From JBBRVP01 sp038246785 (lineage in GTDB: Bacteria; Actinomycetota; Actinomycetes; Jiangellales; Jiangellaceae), in assembly GCA_038246785.1 (NCBI GenBank), contig JBBRVP010000004.1, positions 82,706 to 146,705 of the forward strand: a DNA stretch of 64,000 nt, in the 5' to 3' direction. Every line of letters begins with the position of its first letter. Within the stretch, counting starts at the first letter, position 1. Shown one piece after another: positions 23,997 to 38,216 of this stretch. Below the pieces are notes generated by a model. That model did not search any database and was not told the DNA's origin. It saw only the letters and a program-made list of their open reading frames with translations. A program made the position numbers and the translations under genes.

Positions 23997-25583
23997 GTGA
24001 TCGACGGGCCCGTCCTTCCCCACGATCCACACCACGACGCGCGCCAGGACGCGGCCGACGAACCGCTCCACGACGCGGTGGCCGACGCCGCGCAGGTGTG
24101 GACAGAGGTCCTGGACTCCCTCGACAACCCGGACATCGGTGCCCAGCAGCGGGCCTTCCTCGGTCAGGCCAGGCCGGTGACGTTGCTGGACCGCACCATG
24201 GTGCTGGCAGTGCCCTCCGAGTTCGCCCGCACCCAGTTCGAGCATCGGCTGCGGATGAGCCTGGAGCACGCACTCGAGCACCGCCTCGGTCGGCGGGTGG
24301 GTCTGGCGGTGAGCGTCGACGGCACGGCGGAGGCTGTCGGCGACTGCGCCGGGCCGGACGACGAATCGGTTCCGCCGTCGGGGGCTGCAATCGGCGACTC
24401 GAGCGTGTTGCCCGGGGCCATTCCGGCCGCGACGAACGGGCTGAGTGTCGGCGGGCCGGCGGCCTCCGGCCACGGCCGGCCGGAGTCGGCACCGCTCCCA
24501 GTCGACCCGCAGGCCCGGCTCAACCCCCGGTACACCTTCGACAACTTCGTCATCGGTTCGAGCAACCGTTTCGCGCACGCGGCAGCGGTGGCGGCCGCTG
24601 AGACGCCCGGGATGGCCTACAACCCGTTGCTCATCTACGGCGACTCGGGTCTGGGCAAGACGCACCTGCTTCACGCGATCGGGCACTACGCCCGCCAGAT
24701 GTTCGCCGGTGCACAGGTCCGCTACGTCTCCAGCGAGGAGTTCACCAACGACTTCATCAACTCCATCCGCGACGACAAGTCGCACTCGTTCCAGCGCCGG
24801 TACCGCAACGTCGACGTCCTGCTCATCGACGACATCCAGTTCCTGGAGCGCAAGATCCAGACGCAGGAGGAGTTCTTCCACACGTTCAACACGCTCCACA
24901 ACGCCAACAAGCAGATCGTCATCACCTCCGACCGGCCGCCCAAGCAGCTGGTCGCGCTGGAGGACCGGCTGCGCAACCGGTTCGAGTGGGGGCTGATCAC
25001 CGACGTGCAGCCGCCCGACCTGGAGACCCGGATCGCGATCCTGCGCAAGAAGGCCGCCGTCGAGGCGCGCGAGGTCCCCGCCGAGGTGCTCGAGTACATC
25101 GCCAGCAAGATCTCCACCAACATCCGGGAGCTCGAGGGCGCCCTGATCCGCGTCAGCGCGTTCGCCAGCCTCAACCGGTCGCCGGTCGACCTCGCCCTCG
25201 CCGAGATCGTGCTCAAGGACCTCGTTCCCGACGACGCCCCGCCGGAGATCAGCGCCGCCACGATCATGGCTCAGACCGCCGCCTACTTCGAGCTCACCCT
25301 CGACGAGCTGCGCGGCGCGAGCCGCAGCCGGGTGCTCGTCCAGGCCCGCCAGATCGCCATGTACCTCTGCCGTGAGCTGACCGAGCTGTCCCTGCCGAAG
25401 ATCGGCCAGCAGTTCGGCGGTCGCGACCACACCACGGTGATGCACGCCGACCGCAAGATCCGTACGCAGCTGGGCGAGCGCCGCAGCACGTACAACCAGG
25501 TCACCGAGCTCACCAACCGGATCAAGCAGCAGGGCCGCACCGCCCCGCAGAGCCCGGCTGCCGAGCCGGATCCGCGAACCTGA
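23997..25583 (+). CDS. dnaA: Chromosomal replication initiator protein DnaA
   Basis: An AAA+ initiator that melts oriC. The 528-residue protein has an amino domain (VWTEVLDSLDNPDIGAQQRA), a variable linker, and an AAA+ core starting LNPRYTFDNFVIGSSNRFAH with Walker A YGDSGLGKTHLLHAIG (about residue 220), Walker B DVLLIDDIQFLE, and sensor RFEWGLITDVQPPDLETR. Domain IV reads RSRVLVQARQIAMYLCRELT and the DNA-binding signature GGRDHTTVMHADRKI. The GTG at 23997 lies 8 bases after AGGAG. It opens the rightward dnaA-dnaN-gnd-recF run. Confidence 0.97.
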   Translation: MIDGPVLPHDPHHDARQDAADEPLHDAVADAAQVWTEVLDSLDNPDIGAQQRAFLGQARPVTLLDRTMVLAVPSEFARTQFEHRLRMSLEHALEHRLGRRVGLAVSVDGTAEAVGDCAGPDDESVPPSGAAIGDSSVLPGAIPAATNGLSVGGPAASGHGRPESAPLPVDPQARLNPRYTFDNFVIGSSNRFAHAAAVAAAETPGMAYNPLLIYGDSGLGKTHLLHAIGHYARQMFAGAQVRYVSSEEFTNDFINSIRDDKSHSFQRRYRNVDVLLIDDIQFLERKIQTQEEFFHTFNTLHNANKQIVITSDRPPKQLVALEDRLRNRFEWGLITDVQPPDLETRIAILRKKAAVEAREVPAEVLEYIASKISTNIRELEGALIRVSAFASLNRSPVDLALAEIVLKDLVPDDAPPEISAATIMAQTAAYFELTLDELRGASRSRVLVQARQIAMYLCRELTELSLPKIGQQFGGRDHTTVMHADRKIRTQLGERRSTYNQVTELTNRIKQQGRTAPQSPAAEPDPRT

Positions 25584-26002
25584 GCGTGGCGGCACCCGAG
25601 CACGTGCGGTCCCGGCGCGAACGGTGCGTCAACCCGCTCTCCACACATCCTGTGCACAGACCTGTGGACAACCTGGCTGGATCGTCCACCGACCCGCGCG
25701 TCGCGCGAGGCGACCGGCGCGGCAACGCCGGTTCGGTGCATCGCGCGGCCCTCGTGCACAGGTCCGCGCGCCGGCCACCCGGACGCTGACCTGCGGCGAC
25801 GGCCTCGGTCCACAGTGTCCACGGCACCGACGACTACGACGAGGACATCCATGCAGCCTCGACCTGCCCCGACTGCCCGACCCGCTCCCTGTGGACGTCC
25901 CCGCTCCGTGACAGGATGGCGCGGCTCGCGCAGATGGCTCAGGCCGCCGCTGGCCCCGCGGCGGCGCGGATCGGGTCTGCTGACCACGAGGGACGGTGAC
26001 CG
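25584..26002. other. Probable chromosomal replication origin oriC
   Basis: The 419-bp dnaA-dnaN spacer, the normal oriC position in actinobacteria. One DnaA box is perfect (TGTGGACAA, 25663-25671, complement of TTGTCCACA). Weaker 7-of-9 matches lie at 25637-25645, 25651-25659, 25682-25690, 25806-25814, 25815-25823 and 25890-25898. No obvious AT-rich melting tract is visible. The number of good boxes is low compared with Streptomyces, so other lineage-specific variants may be used. Confidence 0.75.
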
Positions 26003-27154
26003 GTGAAGTTCCGGGTCGATCGTGACGCGCTCGCCGACGCGGTGGCCTGGACGGCCCGCACCCTGCCGACCCGGCCGACGGTGCCCGTGCTGGCCGGCCT
26101 GCGCCTCGATGCCGATCCCGCCGGATCGGTGACCTTCAGCGCCTTCGACTACGAGGTCTCCGCCCAGGTGGAACTCGCTGCCGAGGTCAGCGACGGCGGC
26201 ACCGCGCTCGTGTCGGGCCGGCTGCTCGCCGACATCTGCCGCAGCCTCCCCGGGCGGCCGGTGGAGCTGGTGTCCGACGGGGGCAAGGTCGGCCTGACCT
26301 GTGGCAGCGCCCGGTTCACCCTGCTCACCCTGCCCGCCGAGGAGTTTCCCGAGCTCCCGGCCATGCCGGGTCCCGCCGGGACCGTGCCGGCCGCGGTCCT
26401 GGCCGGGGCAGTCGGCCAGGTGGCTGTCGCCGCCGGGCGCGACGACATGCTCCCGGTGCTGACCGGCATCCGGGTCGAGATCGAGGGCGAGCAGGTCACG
26501 CTGGCGGCGACTGACCGCTACCGGCTCGCCGTGCGCGACCTGCAGTGGCGACCCGAGCGCCCGGACGCGGCCGCGGTCGCACTGGTGCCGGCGCGCACGC
26601 TCGCCGACACCGCCAAGTCGCTGTCCGGTGAGGTCACGCTGGCACTCGCCGGCTCCGGGCAGGACAGCCTGCTGGGCTTCGAGGCCGGTGGACGCCGCTC
26701 GACCTCGCGCCTGCTCGACGGCGAGTTCCCCAAGTACCGCACGCTGTTCCCGGCCGAGGCGGCCACGGTCGCACGAATCGACACCACGACCCTCGTCGAG
26801 TCGGTCAAACGGGTCTCGCTGGTGGCCGAGCGCAACACTCCGGTGCGGCTGAGCTTCAGCGAGGCAGAAGTCGTCCTCGAGGCGGGCAGCGGCGAGGATG
26901 CGCAGGCTAGCGAGTCGCTGGCGGCCGCCGTCGAGGGAGAGCCGGTCACCATCGGCTTCAATCCGGGCTACCTGCTCGACGGCCTCGGTGCGATCGCCAG
27001 TCCGGTGGCGCACCTGTCGTTCACTCAGGCGACGCGGCCGGCGGTGATCCGCGCGGCGGACCCTGGAGAGGGCACCGGCGACGCGGCGTTGGCGGCGGCG
27101 CTGCCACGCGCCGACTACCGCTACCTGCTCATGCCGGTCCGGCTCACCGGCTGA
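26003..27154 (+). CDS. dnaN: DNA polymerase III subunit beta (sliding clamp)
   Basis: The processivity clamp. The 383-residue protein starts MKFRVDRDALADAVAWTART and shows the three repeated clamp folds; clear family motifs are LPTRPTVPVLAGLRLDAD, LPAEEFPELP, MLPVLTGIRVEIEGEQVTLA, DRYRLAVRDL, LLDGEFPKYRTLFP and the C-terminal YRYLLMPVRL. Length and order are normal. The GTG start follows GAGGGACGGTGACCG. Confidence 0.96.
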   Translation: MKFRVDRDALADAVAWTARTLPTRPTVPVLAGLRLDADPAGSVTFSAFDYEVSAQVELAAEVSDGGTALVSGRLLADICRSLPGRPVELVSDGGKVGLTCGSARFTLLTLPAEEFPELPAMPGPAGTVPAAVLAGAVGQVAVAAGRDDMLPVLTGIRVEIEGEQVTLAATDRYRLAVRDLQWRPERPDAAAVALVPARTLADTAKSLSGEVTLALAGSGQDSLLGFEAGGRRSTSRLLDGEFPKYRTLFPAEAATVARIDTTTLVESVKRVSLVAERNTPVRLSFSEAEVVLEAGSGEDAQASESLAAAVEGEPVTIGFNPGYLLDGLGAIASPVAHLSFTQATRPAVIRAADPGEGTGDAALAAALPRADYRYLLMPVRLTG

Positions 27155-27198
27155 CCCCAGCGCGACGGACCAGACCCGACGTACGGAGAGGATCTCGC

Positions 27199-28119
<921 letters not shown>

Positions 28120-28170
28120 CCGTCCGCCGTCCCGGCCTCGTCGCAGACCGCCTCCAGAGCCCGCCTACCC

Positions 28171-29391
28171 GTGCACGTCAAGGTCCTGTCCCTCACCGAC
28201 TTCCGCTCCTACACGCGGGTCGACGTGGCGCTGCAGCCGGGCGTCGCCGCCTTCCTCGGTCCCAACGGTCAGGGCAAGACCAACCTCATCGAGGCCGTCG
28301 GATACCTCGCCACGCTCGGCTCGCACCGCGCGGCCACCGACGCCCCACTGGTCCGGGCCGGCGCCCCCCACGCCGTCGTCCGCGCCGTCGTCGTGCGCGA
28401 CGGGCGGGAGACCCTCGTCGAGCTGGAGATCACTGCGGGGAAGTCCAACCGGGCTCGGGTAAACCGGGCGCCGGTGCCGCGCCCCCGCGAGGTGCTGGGT
28501 CTGCTGCGCACAGTGATCTTCGCCCCCGAGGACCTGGCGCTGGTCAAGGGCGATCCCAGCGAGCGGCGACGCTACCTCGACGAGCTGCTGGTCGCTCGGT
28601 TCCCCCGGCTGGCCGGGATCCGCGCTGACTACGACCGAGTGCTGCGCCAGCGCAACGCCCTGCTCAAGTCGGCCGGACCCGCGCTGCGCGGACGGCGCAC
28701 AGCGCAGGCCGCGGACCAGGCCCTCCCGACCCTCGACGCGTGGGACACCCAGCTCGCCCGGGCCGGTGGCGAGCTGTTGGCGGCGCGGCTCGCTCTGGTG
28801 GACGACCTGCGGCCGCTCGTAGCGGCGGCGTACGACGCGGTTGCCTACGGCGCCCCGCCCGACCCGGCGTCCCTGCCTCCGGCACCGCAGGGCCGGGCCG
28901 GCCTCGCCTACCGGTCGTCGCTGGGCGAGCACGCCCCACCTGAGCGCTGCGCCGCCGCGGGCAACTCGTCCGACCGCCACGCCCTCGGCGCGGCGATCGT
29001 GCGGGCCGCTCGCGCCCGGCGCGCCGAGGAGCTCGACCGCGGGGTGTCCCTCGTCGGGCCGCACCGCGACGAGCTGGTGCTCTCCCTCGGCGAGCTGCCC
29101 GCCCGCGGCTACGCCAGCCAGGGGGAGTCGTGGTCGCTCGCGCTGGCGCTGCGGCTGGCCGCCTACGACCTGCTCACCGCCGACGGCGGCGAACCGGTGC
29201 TGGTCCTCGACGACGTGTTCGCCGAGCTGGACACCGGCCGGCGCGAGCGGCTGGCCCGCTTGGTAGCCGGCGCCGAGCAGGTGCTGGTCACCGCGGCCGT
29301 CGCCTCGGACGTGCCGGCGGTGCTGGCCGGAGTCCGCTTCGAGGTGGCCGGCGGCGCTGTCGTCGGCCCGATCGCCGCGGCCGGGACCTGA
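28171..29391 (+). CDS. recF: DNA replication and repair protein RecF
   Basis: An SMC-like ATPase that loads RecA at gaps. The 406-residue protein starts MHVKVLSLTDFRSYTRVDV and has Walker A LGPNGQGKTNLIEAVGYLAT, the RRYLDELLV segment, the ABC-type signature region VGPHRDELVLSLGELP with ASQGESWSLALALRLA, and Walker B LVLDDVFAELD. The region around residues 170-275 is Ala-rich and longer than average. It is separated from the DciA-like gene by 4 bases. Confidence 0.95.
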   Translation: MHVKVLSLTDFRSYTRVDVALQPGVAAFLGPNGQGKTNLIEAVGYLATLGSHRAATDAPLVRAGAPHAVVRAVVVRDGRETLVELEITAGKSNRARVNRAPVPRPREVLGLLRTVIFAPEDLALVKGDPSERRRYLDELLVARFPRLAGIRADYDRVLRQRNALLKSAGPALRGRRTAQAADQALPTLDAWDTQLARAGGELLAARLALVDDLRPLVAAAYDAVAYGAPPDPASLPPAPQGRAGLAYRSSLGEHAPPERCAAAGNSSDRHALGAAIVRAARARRAEELDRGVSLVGPHRDELVLSLGELPARGYASQGESWSLALALRLAAYDLLTADGGEPVLVLDDVFAELDTGRRERLARLVAGAEQVLVTAAVASDVPAVLAGVRFEVAGGAVVGPIAAAGT

Positions 29392-29395
29392 GCCG

Positions 29396-30037
29396 ATGCC
29401 CGACGACACCAGGCCACCGGCCGGCCGCGACCTCGCCCGGCACCCCGTCTCGCCCGATGCGGTGTCGCCCGATGCGGTGACGCCTGACGCGGTGTCGCCC
29501 GATCCGGGGCCGCCCGATCCGGAGGGCACCGACCTGGCCCGGGCGGTGGTCGCCGCCGCCCGCACCCGCCAGCGCAGCGGGCAGGGCCGCTACCCGAGCC
29601 GACGCCGCGGCCGCTGGACGGGCAGCTCCCTGGCCGCACAGGCCGCTGCCGGCCAGGATTGGAGCGGGCCCGACGCCGACGCCCGGGACCCGCAGGCGCT
29701 CAGCGACGTGGTGGGCGCACTCGTCGGCTCCGCCGGCTGGGGTGAAGACCTGCCCGTGCACGGTGTCATCGCCCGCTGGGACCAGGTGGTCGGCGTCGAG
29801 GTCGCCGCGCACTGCCGGGTCGAGCGCTTCGATGCCGGGCGGCTCAGCGTCCGCACCGACTCGACGGCCTGGGCGACCCAGCTGCGGCTGCTGGCTCCCA
29901 CGCTGCTCGCCCGGATCGCCGACGAGGTGGGCGCGGGCGTCGTGGACGAGGTCTTCGTGCTCGGGCCGGCGGCTCCCTCCTGGGCGCGCGGCCGCCGCCG
30001 CGTCCACGGCCGCGGGCCTCGGGACACCTACGGGTGA
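29396..30037 (+). CDS. DUF721/DciA family protein
   Basis: A 213-residue protein. The carboxyl part (about residues 95-200) holds the DUF721/DciA domain: ALVGSAGWGEDLPVHGVIAR, WDQVVGVEVAAHCRVERFD, STAWATQLRLLAPTLLARI. DciA proteins associate with and load the replicative helicase in bacteria lacking DnaC. The amino part is disordered and contains five 5-residue units (SPDAV, SPDAV, TPDAV, SPDPG, PPDPE; DNA 29450-29524), a 15-bp array likely to vary in copy number. The gene sits between recF and gyrB, as in nearly all actinobacteria. Confidence 0.9.
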   Translation: MPDDTRPPAGRDLARHPVSPDAVSPDAVTPDAVSPDPGPPDPEGTDLARAVVAAARTRQRSGQGRYPSRRRGRWTGSSLAAQAAAGQDWSGPDADARDPQALSDVVGALVGSAGWGEDLPVHGVIARWDQVVGVEVAAHCRVERFDAGRLSVRTDSTAWATQLRLLAPTLLARIADEVGAGVVDEVFVLGPAAPSWARGRRRVHGRGPRDTYG

Positions 30038-30167
30038 GCGCCACCGCGCCGTCCGGTGGAGCAGCCACGGCAGGCCCGCCCGCGTACCGGGGGCAGCGCG
30101 TCCGCCGTACGCGCTCGACACCGTCCACCGCGGCCCGCTCAGGGCCGGTCCAGGGCGCTCCGCACGC

Positions 30168-30173
30168 TAGGAT
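30168..30173 (+). promoter_or_regulatory. Candidate -10 element for gyrB
   Basis: TAGGAT lies 93 bases before the gyrB start and fits the actinobacterial TAnnnT -10 pattern. No clear -35 is visible. The 228-bp gap to the DciA-like gene leaves room for an independent gyrBA promoter. Confidence 0.35.
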
Positions 30174-30265
30174 GGACGGGTCGATGCGGCCGCTCCGCCG
30201 CTGGGCGGCCGCTGCCACCCGAGCCGGTCAGGGGCGGCCCTTTCCTGGCAGGAGGGTCCCCGTCC

Positions 30266-32308
<2,043 letters not shown>

Positions 32309-32358
32309 CGCGTCGCCGCCGGCGCACGGCGCCGCGGCAGCCCGAGCCTGGAGAACCC

Positions 32359-35054
<2,696 letters not shown>

Positions 35055-35058
<4 letters not shown>

Positions 35059-35993
35059 CGAGTGGTGGCACCGGCTGGACCCAGCGGGCCGATGGCGATG
35101 AAGAGGACACCAGCGCCATCCATGGCCTGCCGGCAGGCAAGCCCTCCACGCAGCAACAGCAGGCGCCGCCCGCTCGAACGCCGGCCGCCGAGAGCGGCCC
35201 CAACGGCCAGGCACCCAGCGCCACGGCTGCGGCGCCCGCCACAGGTGGCGGCACCCGTGGCCGGCGCAAGGCGGGTGCGCAGCGTGACGCGATGAGCCAG
35301 TTGCGCGCCCTCACCGACCAGGCGAGTGACCTGTTCCGTAAGACCGAGCGCTCCGCCGGCGCTACCTCGGCCACGGCCGGCGACGCACCGTCTCCGCCGG
35401 CAACCAGCCCGGCTGCGGTTGCCGGCCTGCGCAGCGAGCCCAGCCCGTCTCGTCCCGTCCCGCGGGTGCCCGAGCCGGGCAAGACCAGCCCCAGTGGCGT
35501 CGCCGCCGGAGCTGCCGGCGCGACGCGCGTCGGTGCAGCCGCAGCGGCCACGGCGCGGGTGCGGGACCGCGCACCGTCCTCGGCGGAGGCTCAGCCAGCG
35601 CCGCACGCGCCCCGGTCCGCGCGCGTGCGCAAAGCCCGGCTCCGGCTGGTGCGCCTCGACCCCTGGTCGGTCATGAAGGTCTCGTTCCTGCTCTCCATCG
35701 CGGCGGGGATCATGCTGTTCGTCGCGGTCGCCGTGCTCTGGTCGATCCTCGATGCAGCCGGCGTGTTCAGCACGGTCGGCGACGTCCTCACCGAGGTGAC
35801 CTCCTCGGAGCAGAACTCCGGCTTCGACCTGCAGAGCTTCCTCTCGCTGTCGCGGGTGCTCGGCTTCACCACCTTGCTCGCGGTCATCGACGTCGTGCTC
35901 ATCACCGCGCTCGCCACGATCGGCGCCTTCGTGTACAACCTCGCCGCCAGCCTGCTCGGCGGGCTCGAGGTCACGCTGGCCGAGGACGACTGA
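35055..35993 (+). CDS. DUF3566 membrane protein
   Basis: A 312-residue protein with a long Pro/Ala-rich disordered amino part (about 190 residues) and a C-terminal DUF3566 domain: ARLRLVRLDPWSVMKVSFLL, AAGIMLFVAVAVLWSILDAA, then a second helix ITALATIGAFVYNLAASLLG and end LEVTLAED. Members sit directly after gyrA in actinobacteria; the function is unknown. The GTG overlaps the gyrA stop by 4 bases, so it is coupled to gyrase synthesis. Confidence 0.92.
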
Positions 35994-36095
35994 GCTGCGC
36001 TGACCGACTCCTCGCAGCGCGCTGTGGGTGCAAGCGCCGGCGGCGGATCCGCTAGGCTGCCGGGGGTTCCGCCGGCACTCGTACGGCGACTCCCC

Positions 36096-36169
36096 GGGCC
36101 TATAGCTCAGTCGGTTAGAGCGCTTCCCTGATAAGGAAGAGGTCACTGGTTCAAGTCCAGTTAGGCCCA
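36096..36169 (+). tRNA. tRNA-Ile (GAU anticodon)
   Basis: A full cloverleaf: acceptor GGGCCTA/TAGGCCC, D arm AGCTCAGTCGGTTAGAGC, anticodon stem CTTCC/GGAAG around loop CTGATAA (anticodon GAT) and T arm ACTGGTTCAAGTCCAGT. The discriminator is A, and CCA is not encoded. A TAGGCT at 36053-36058 is a possible -10 of its promoter. Confidence 0.97.
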
Positions 36170-36226
36170 CGCACCCGCACGACTGGGCGGTCGTCCGACC
36201 GGCCTGACGAGCCTCGGGAGGACCAC

Positions 36227-36376
36227 GTGGCCGCGCTGCCGAAGAAGAGCTTGCTGCTGGCCGTTGTCGCGGCCGCCGGTTACCTCGGCTACCGCCGGAT
36301 GCAGGAGCAGCAGCAGGCCGACCAGGACCTGTGGGCCGAGGCCACCGACCAGGTACCTGGCCGCGACACGCGCTGA
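36227..36376 (+). CDS. DLW-39 family small protein
   Basis: A 49-residue protein with a short hydrophobic helix (SLLLAVVAAAGYLGYRRMQ) and the family motif DQDLWAEATD near its end. DLW-39 proteins are named for this motif and occur between tRNA-Ile and tRNA-Ala downstream of gyrA in actinobacteria; their role is unknown. GGGAGG lies 5 bases before the GTG. Confidence 0.85.
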   Translation: MAALPKKSLLLAVVAAAGYLGYRRMQEQQQADQDLWAEATDQVPGRDTR

Positions 36377-36401
36377 CCAGCAGACGGGCGGGTGCCCGCG
36401 C

Positions 36402-36474
36402 GGGGCCATAGCTCAACTGGCAGAGCACCGCCTTTGCAAGGCGGGGGTTCGGGGTTCGAGTCCCCGTGGCTCCA
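36402..36474 (+). tRNA. tRNA-Ala (UGC anticodon)
   Basis: Acceptor GGGGCCA pairs with TGGCTCC (one G-U). The D arm is AGCTCAACTGGCAGAGC, the anticodon stem CCGCC/GGCGG holds loop TTTGCAA (anticodon TGC), and the T arm is CGGGGTTCGAGTCCCCG. The discriminator is A; CCA is not encoded. Confidence 0.97.
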
Positions 36475-36629
36475 CCGCCGGTGGCTGTCGACCGCTCGAC
36501 TGCCTGACCGCCGCCCCGCCGCCCCGTGCGTGCGCACGGGCGCGCCACTCGTGCACGCCGACCAGGATTTCGGCGCTCGCCACCTGCCTGCCCCTGCGGG
36601 ACGAGCTGAACGCCCGCGTAGGCGCCCCC

Positions 36630-37493
36630 TCAACGCGAGTGCTTGCCTCGCTCCTCGTCGGTGTCGCCGGCCTCGCCGATGTCGGCGGTGGGTGCGTCGG
36701 CGCCGGACACACCCTCGACCGGGACCTCCACGACCGGCGCGTCGGGGTCGCTCGGCTGATGCGCAGCCTCAGCGGCGTCGGACACCGCCTCGTCCGGGCC
36801 GGCGCCGGCGGTGTCGTCGGGCACCCAGCCCGCGACCGACGCGTCGCCGGTGTCCCCACCGGCGGTGGGCGACGGCGCCGGAGGGGTCGCCGGCGGCGAC
36901 ACATACGGCTCGGCAGGCTGCCAGCCCTCGTGGGCGGACAGCGCACGCCGACGCCAGACGACAACCCCGCCTCCGACGACGACGAGGGCCAGGACGAGCA
37001 GCCCGATCCGGGAGCGCCGCCGCCGACGTCGTGCGGCCGGCGAGACCGCCAGCTCGGCCGCCCGCTCACCGAGGTGGCTCGCCTGCTCGGCGGTGGCGGC
37101 GGCCGCCGTGGCGACGGCAGCGGCGATCCCCGGGAGCAGCTCATCCTCCCAGCGTTCTTTGGCGGTGCTGAGGGCCGGGACGACCCGCTCGCGGGCCGCG
37201 GCAACCGCCGGGGTCACCCGTTCGCGGGCCGCTTCCACGGAGGGCCCCACTCGTTCGCGGGCCGCCTCCACGGAGGGCCCCACCCGTTCGCGGGCCGCCT
37301 CCACGGAGGGGCCCACCCGTTCGCGGGCCGCCTCGAGGGCCGGGATGATCAGCTCTTTGGCGATCCCGACACGCTCGGCCAGCGCCTCCACGGCCGGGGC
37401 GGACGCTTCCTGGAGCCGCTGGGCGGCCTCGGCCGCCCGCTCGCGGGCGTGCATGTCATCGATGGCCTCGCGGGCGCTGCTCACTGCAGACAT
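36630..37493 (-). CDS. Membrane-anchored protein with 11-residue amphipathic helical repeats
   Basis: A 287-residue protein I cannot assign to a named family. Residues 1-150 are highly helical and charged. Residues 57-111 contain five 11-residue units (RERVGPSVEAA three times, then RERVTPAVAAA and RERVVPALSTA). This hendecad pattern resembles apolipoprotein-like or YtxH-like membrane-surface helices. A basic cluster ARRRRRRSR precedes one transmembrane helix (IGLLVLALVVVGGGVVVW, about residues 160-178), and an acidic Pro-rich tail follows, probably outside the cell. GGAGGA lies 7 bases before the ATG. It is divergent from ppiA. Confidence 0.75.
   Translation of the reverse strand: MSAVSSAREAIDDMHARERAAEAAQRLQEASAPAVEALAERVGIAKELIIPALEAARERVGPSVEAARERVGPSVEAARERVGPSVEAARERVTPAVAAARERVVPALSTAKERWEDELLPGIAAAVATAAAATAEQASHLGERAAELAVSPAARRRRRRSRIGLLVLALVVVGGGVVVWRRRALSAHEGWQPAEPYVSPPATPPAPSPTAGGDTGDASVAGWVPDDTAGAGPDEAVSDAAEAAHQPSDPDAPVVEVPVEGVSGADAPTADIGEAGDTDEERGKHSR
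37161..37325 (-). repeat. 33-bp tandem repeat array encoding helical hendecads
   Basis: Five 33-bp units in frame. The first three are almost identical in DNA sequence (GTTCGCGGGCCGCCTCCACG core on the plus strand), which implies recent expansion. The last two have diverged. Confidence 0.85.
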
Positions 37494-37676
37494 GAAGCGA
37501 TCCTCCTGGTCGACGCGATCGGGGCTGGCGTACCCCTCCTGACCACCGATCATGCCGTGTTCCCGACCGCGGCGTCCCAGCCGGGTGACCGCTGCGGGCC
37601 CGTGCGAGGATGGCGGCGAAGGGGCAGCCCGGCCCCGTCGCCGCGGCGCCAGCGCGGGTCCTGCCAGTGAGAGGTC

Positions 37677-38216
37677 GTGCCGGTCGTGGCCGAGGAGACG
37701 TACGCGACGCTGCGCACCAATCGAGGTGACGTACGGATCAAGCTGCTCCCCGACCATGCGCCCAAGACCGTCCGCAACTTCGTCGAGCTGGCCGAGGGCA
37801 GCCGCGAGTGGCTCGACCCTGATAGCGGTGAACGGGTGCAGCGGCCGTTCTACGACGGCCTGGCCTTCCACCGGGTCATCGACGGTTTCATGATCCAGGG
37901 AGGATGCCCGCTGGGCACCGGCTCGGGCGGCCCGGGCTACCGTTTCGGTGACGAGTTCCACCCCGAGCTGGCCTTCGACCGCCCCTATCTGCTGGCCATG
38001 GCCAACGCCGGACCGGGCACAAACGGCTCGCAGTTCTTCGTCACGGTCGCCCCCCAGCCCCACCTCACCCGCAAGCACACGATCTTCGGTGAGGTCGCCG
38101 ACCAGCCGAGCCGCACCGTCGTGGACGCGATCGCGCGCACAACGACCGACCGCGGGGACCGACCGGTCGAGCCCGTCGTCATCGAAACTGTCGACGTGGA
38201 GCGCATCACGGCGTGA
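37677..38216 (+). CDS. ppiA: Peptidyl-prolyl cis-trans isomerase, cyclophilin type
   Basis: A cytosolic cyclophilin that isomerises Xaa-Pro bonds. The 179-residue protein shows TNRGDVRIKLLPDHAPKTVR, the catalytic FYDGLAFHRVIDGFMIQGGC, GPGYRFGDEFHPEL, LAMANAGPGTNGSQFFVTVA and HTIFGEV. GAGAGG precedes the first GTG by 4 bases; a GTG at 37686 would give the commoner amino end MAEETYATL. The stop overlaps the rhomboid start (GTGA). Confidence 0.95.
   Translation: MPVVAEETYATLRTNRGDVRIKLLPDHAPKTVRNFVELAEGSREWLDPDSGERVQRPFYDGLAFHRVIDGFMIQGGCPLGTGSGGPGYRFGDEFHPELAFDRPYLLAMANAGPGTNGSQFFVTVAPQPHLTRKHTIFGEVADQPSRTVVDAIARTTTDRGDRPVEPVVIETVDVERITA

Noticed and set aside
37161..37325. CRISPR array
   Set aside because: The repeats are contiguous 33-bp coding units without spacers.
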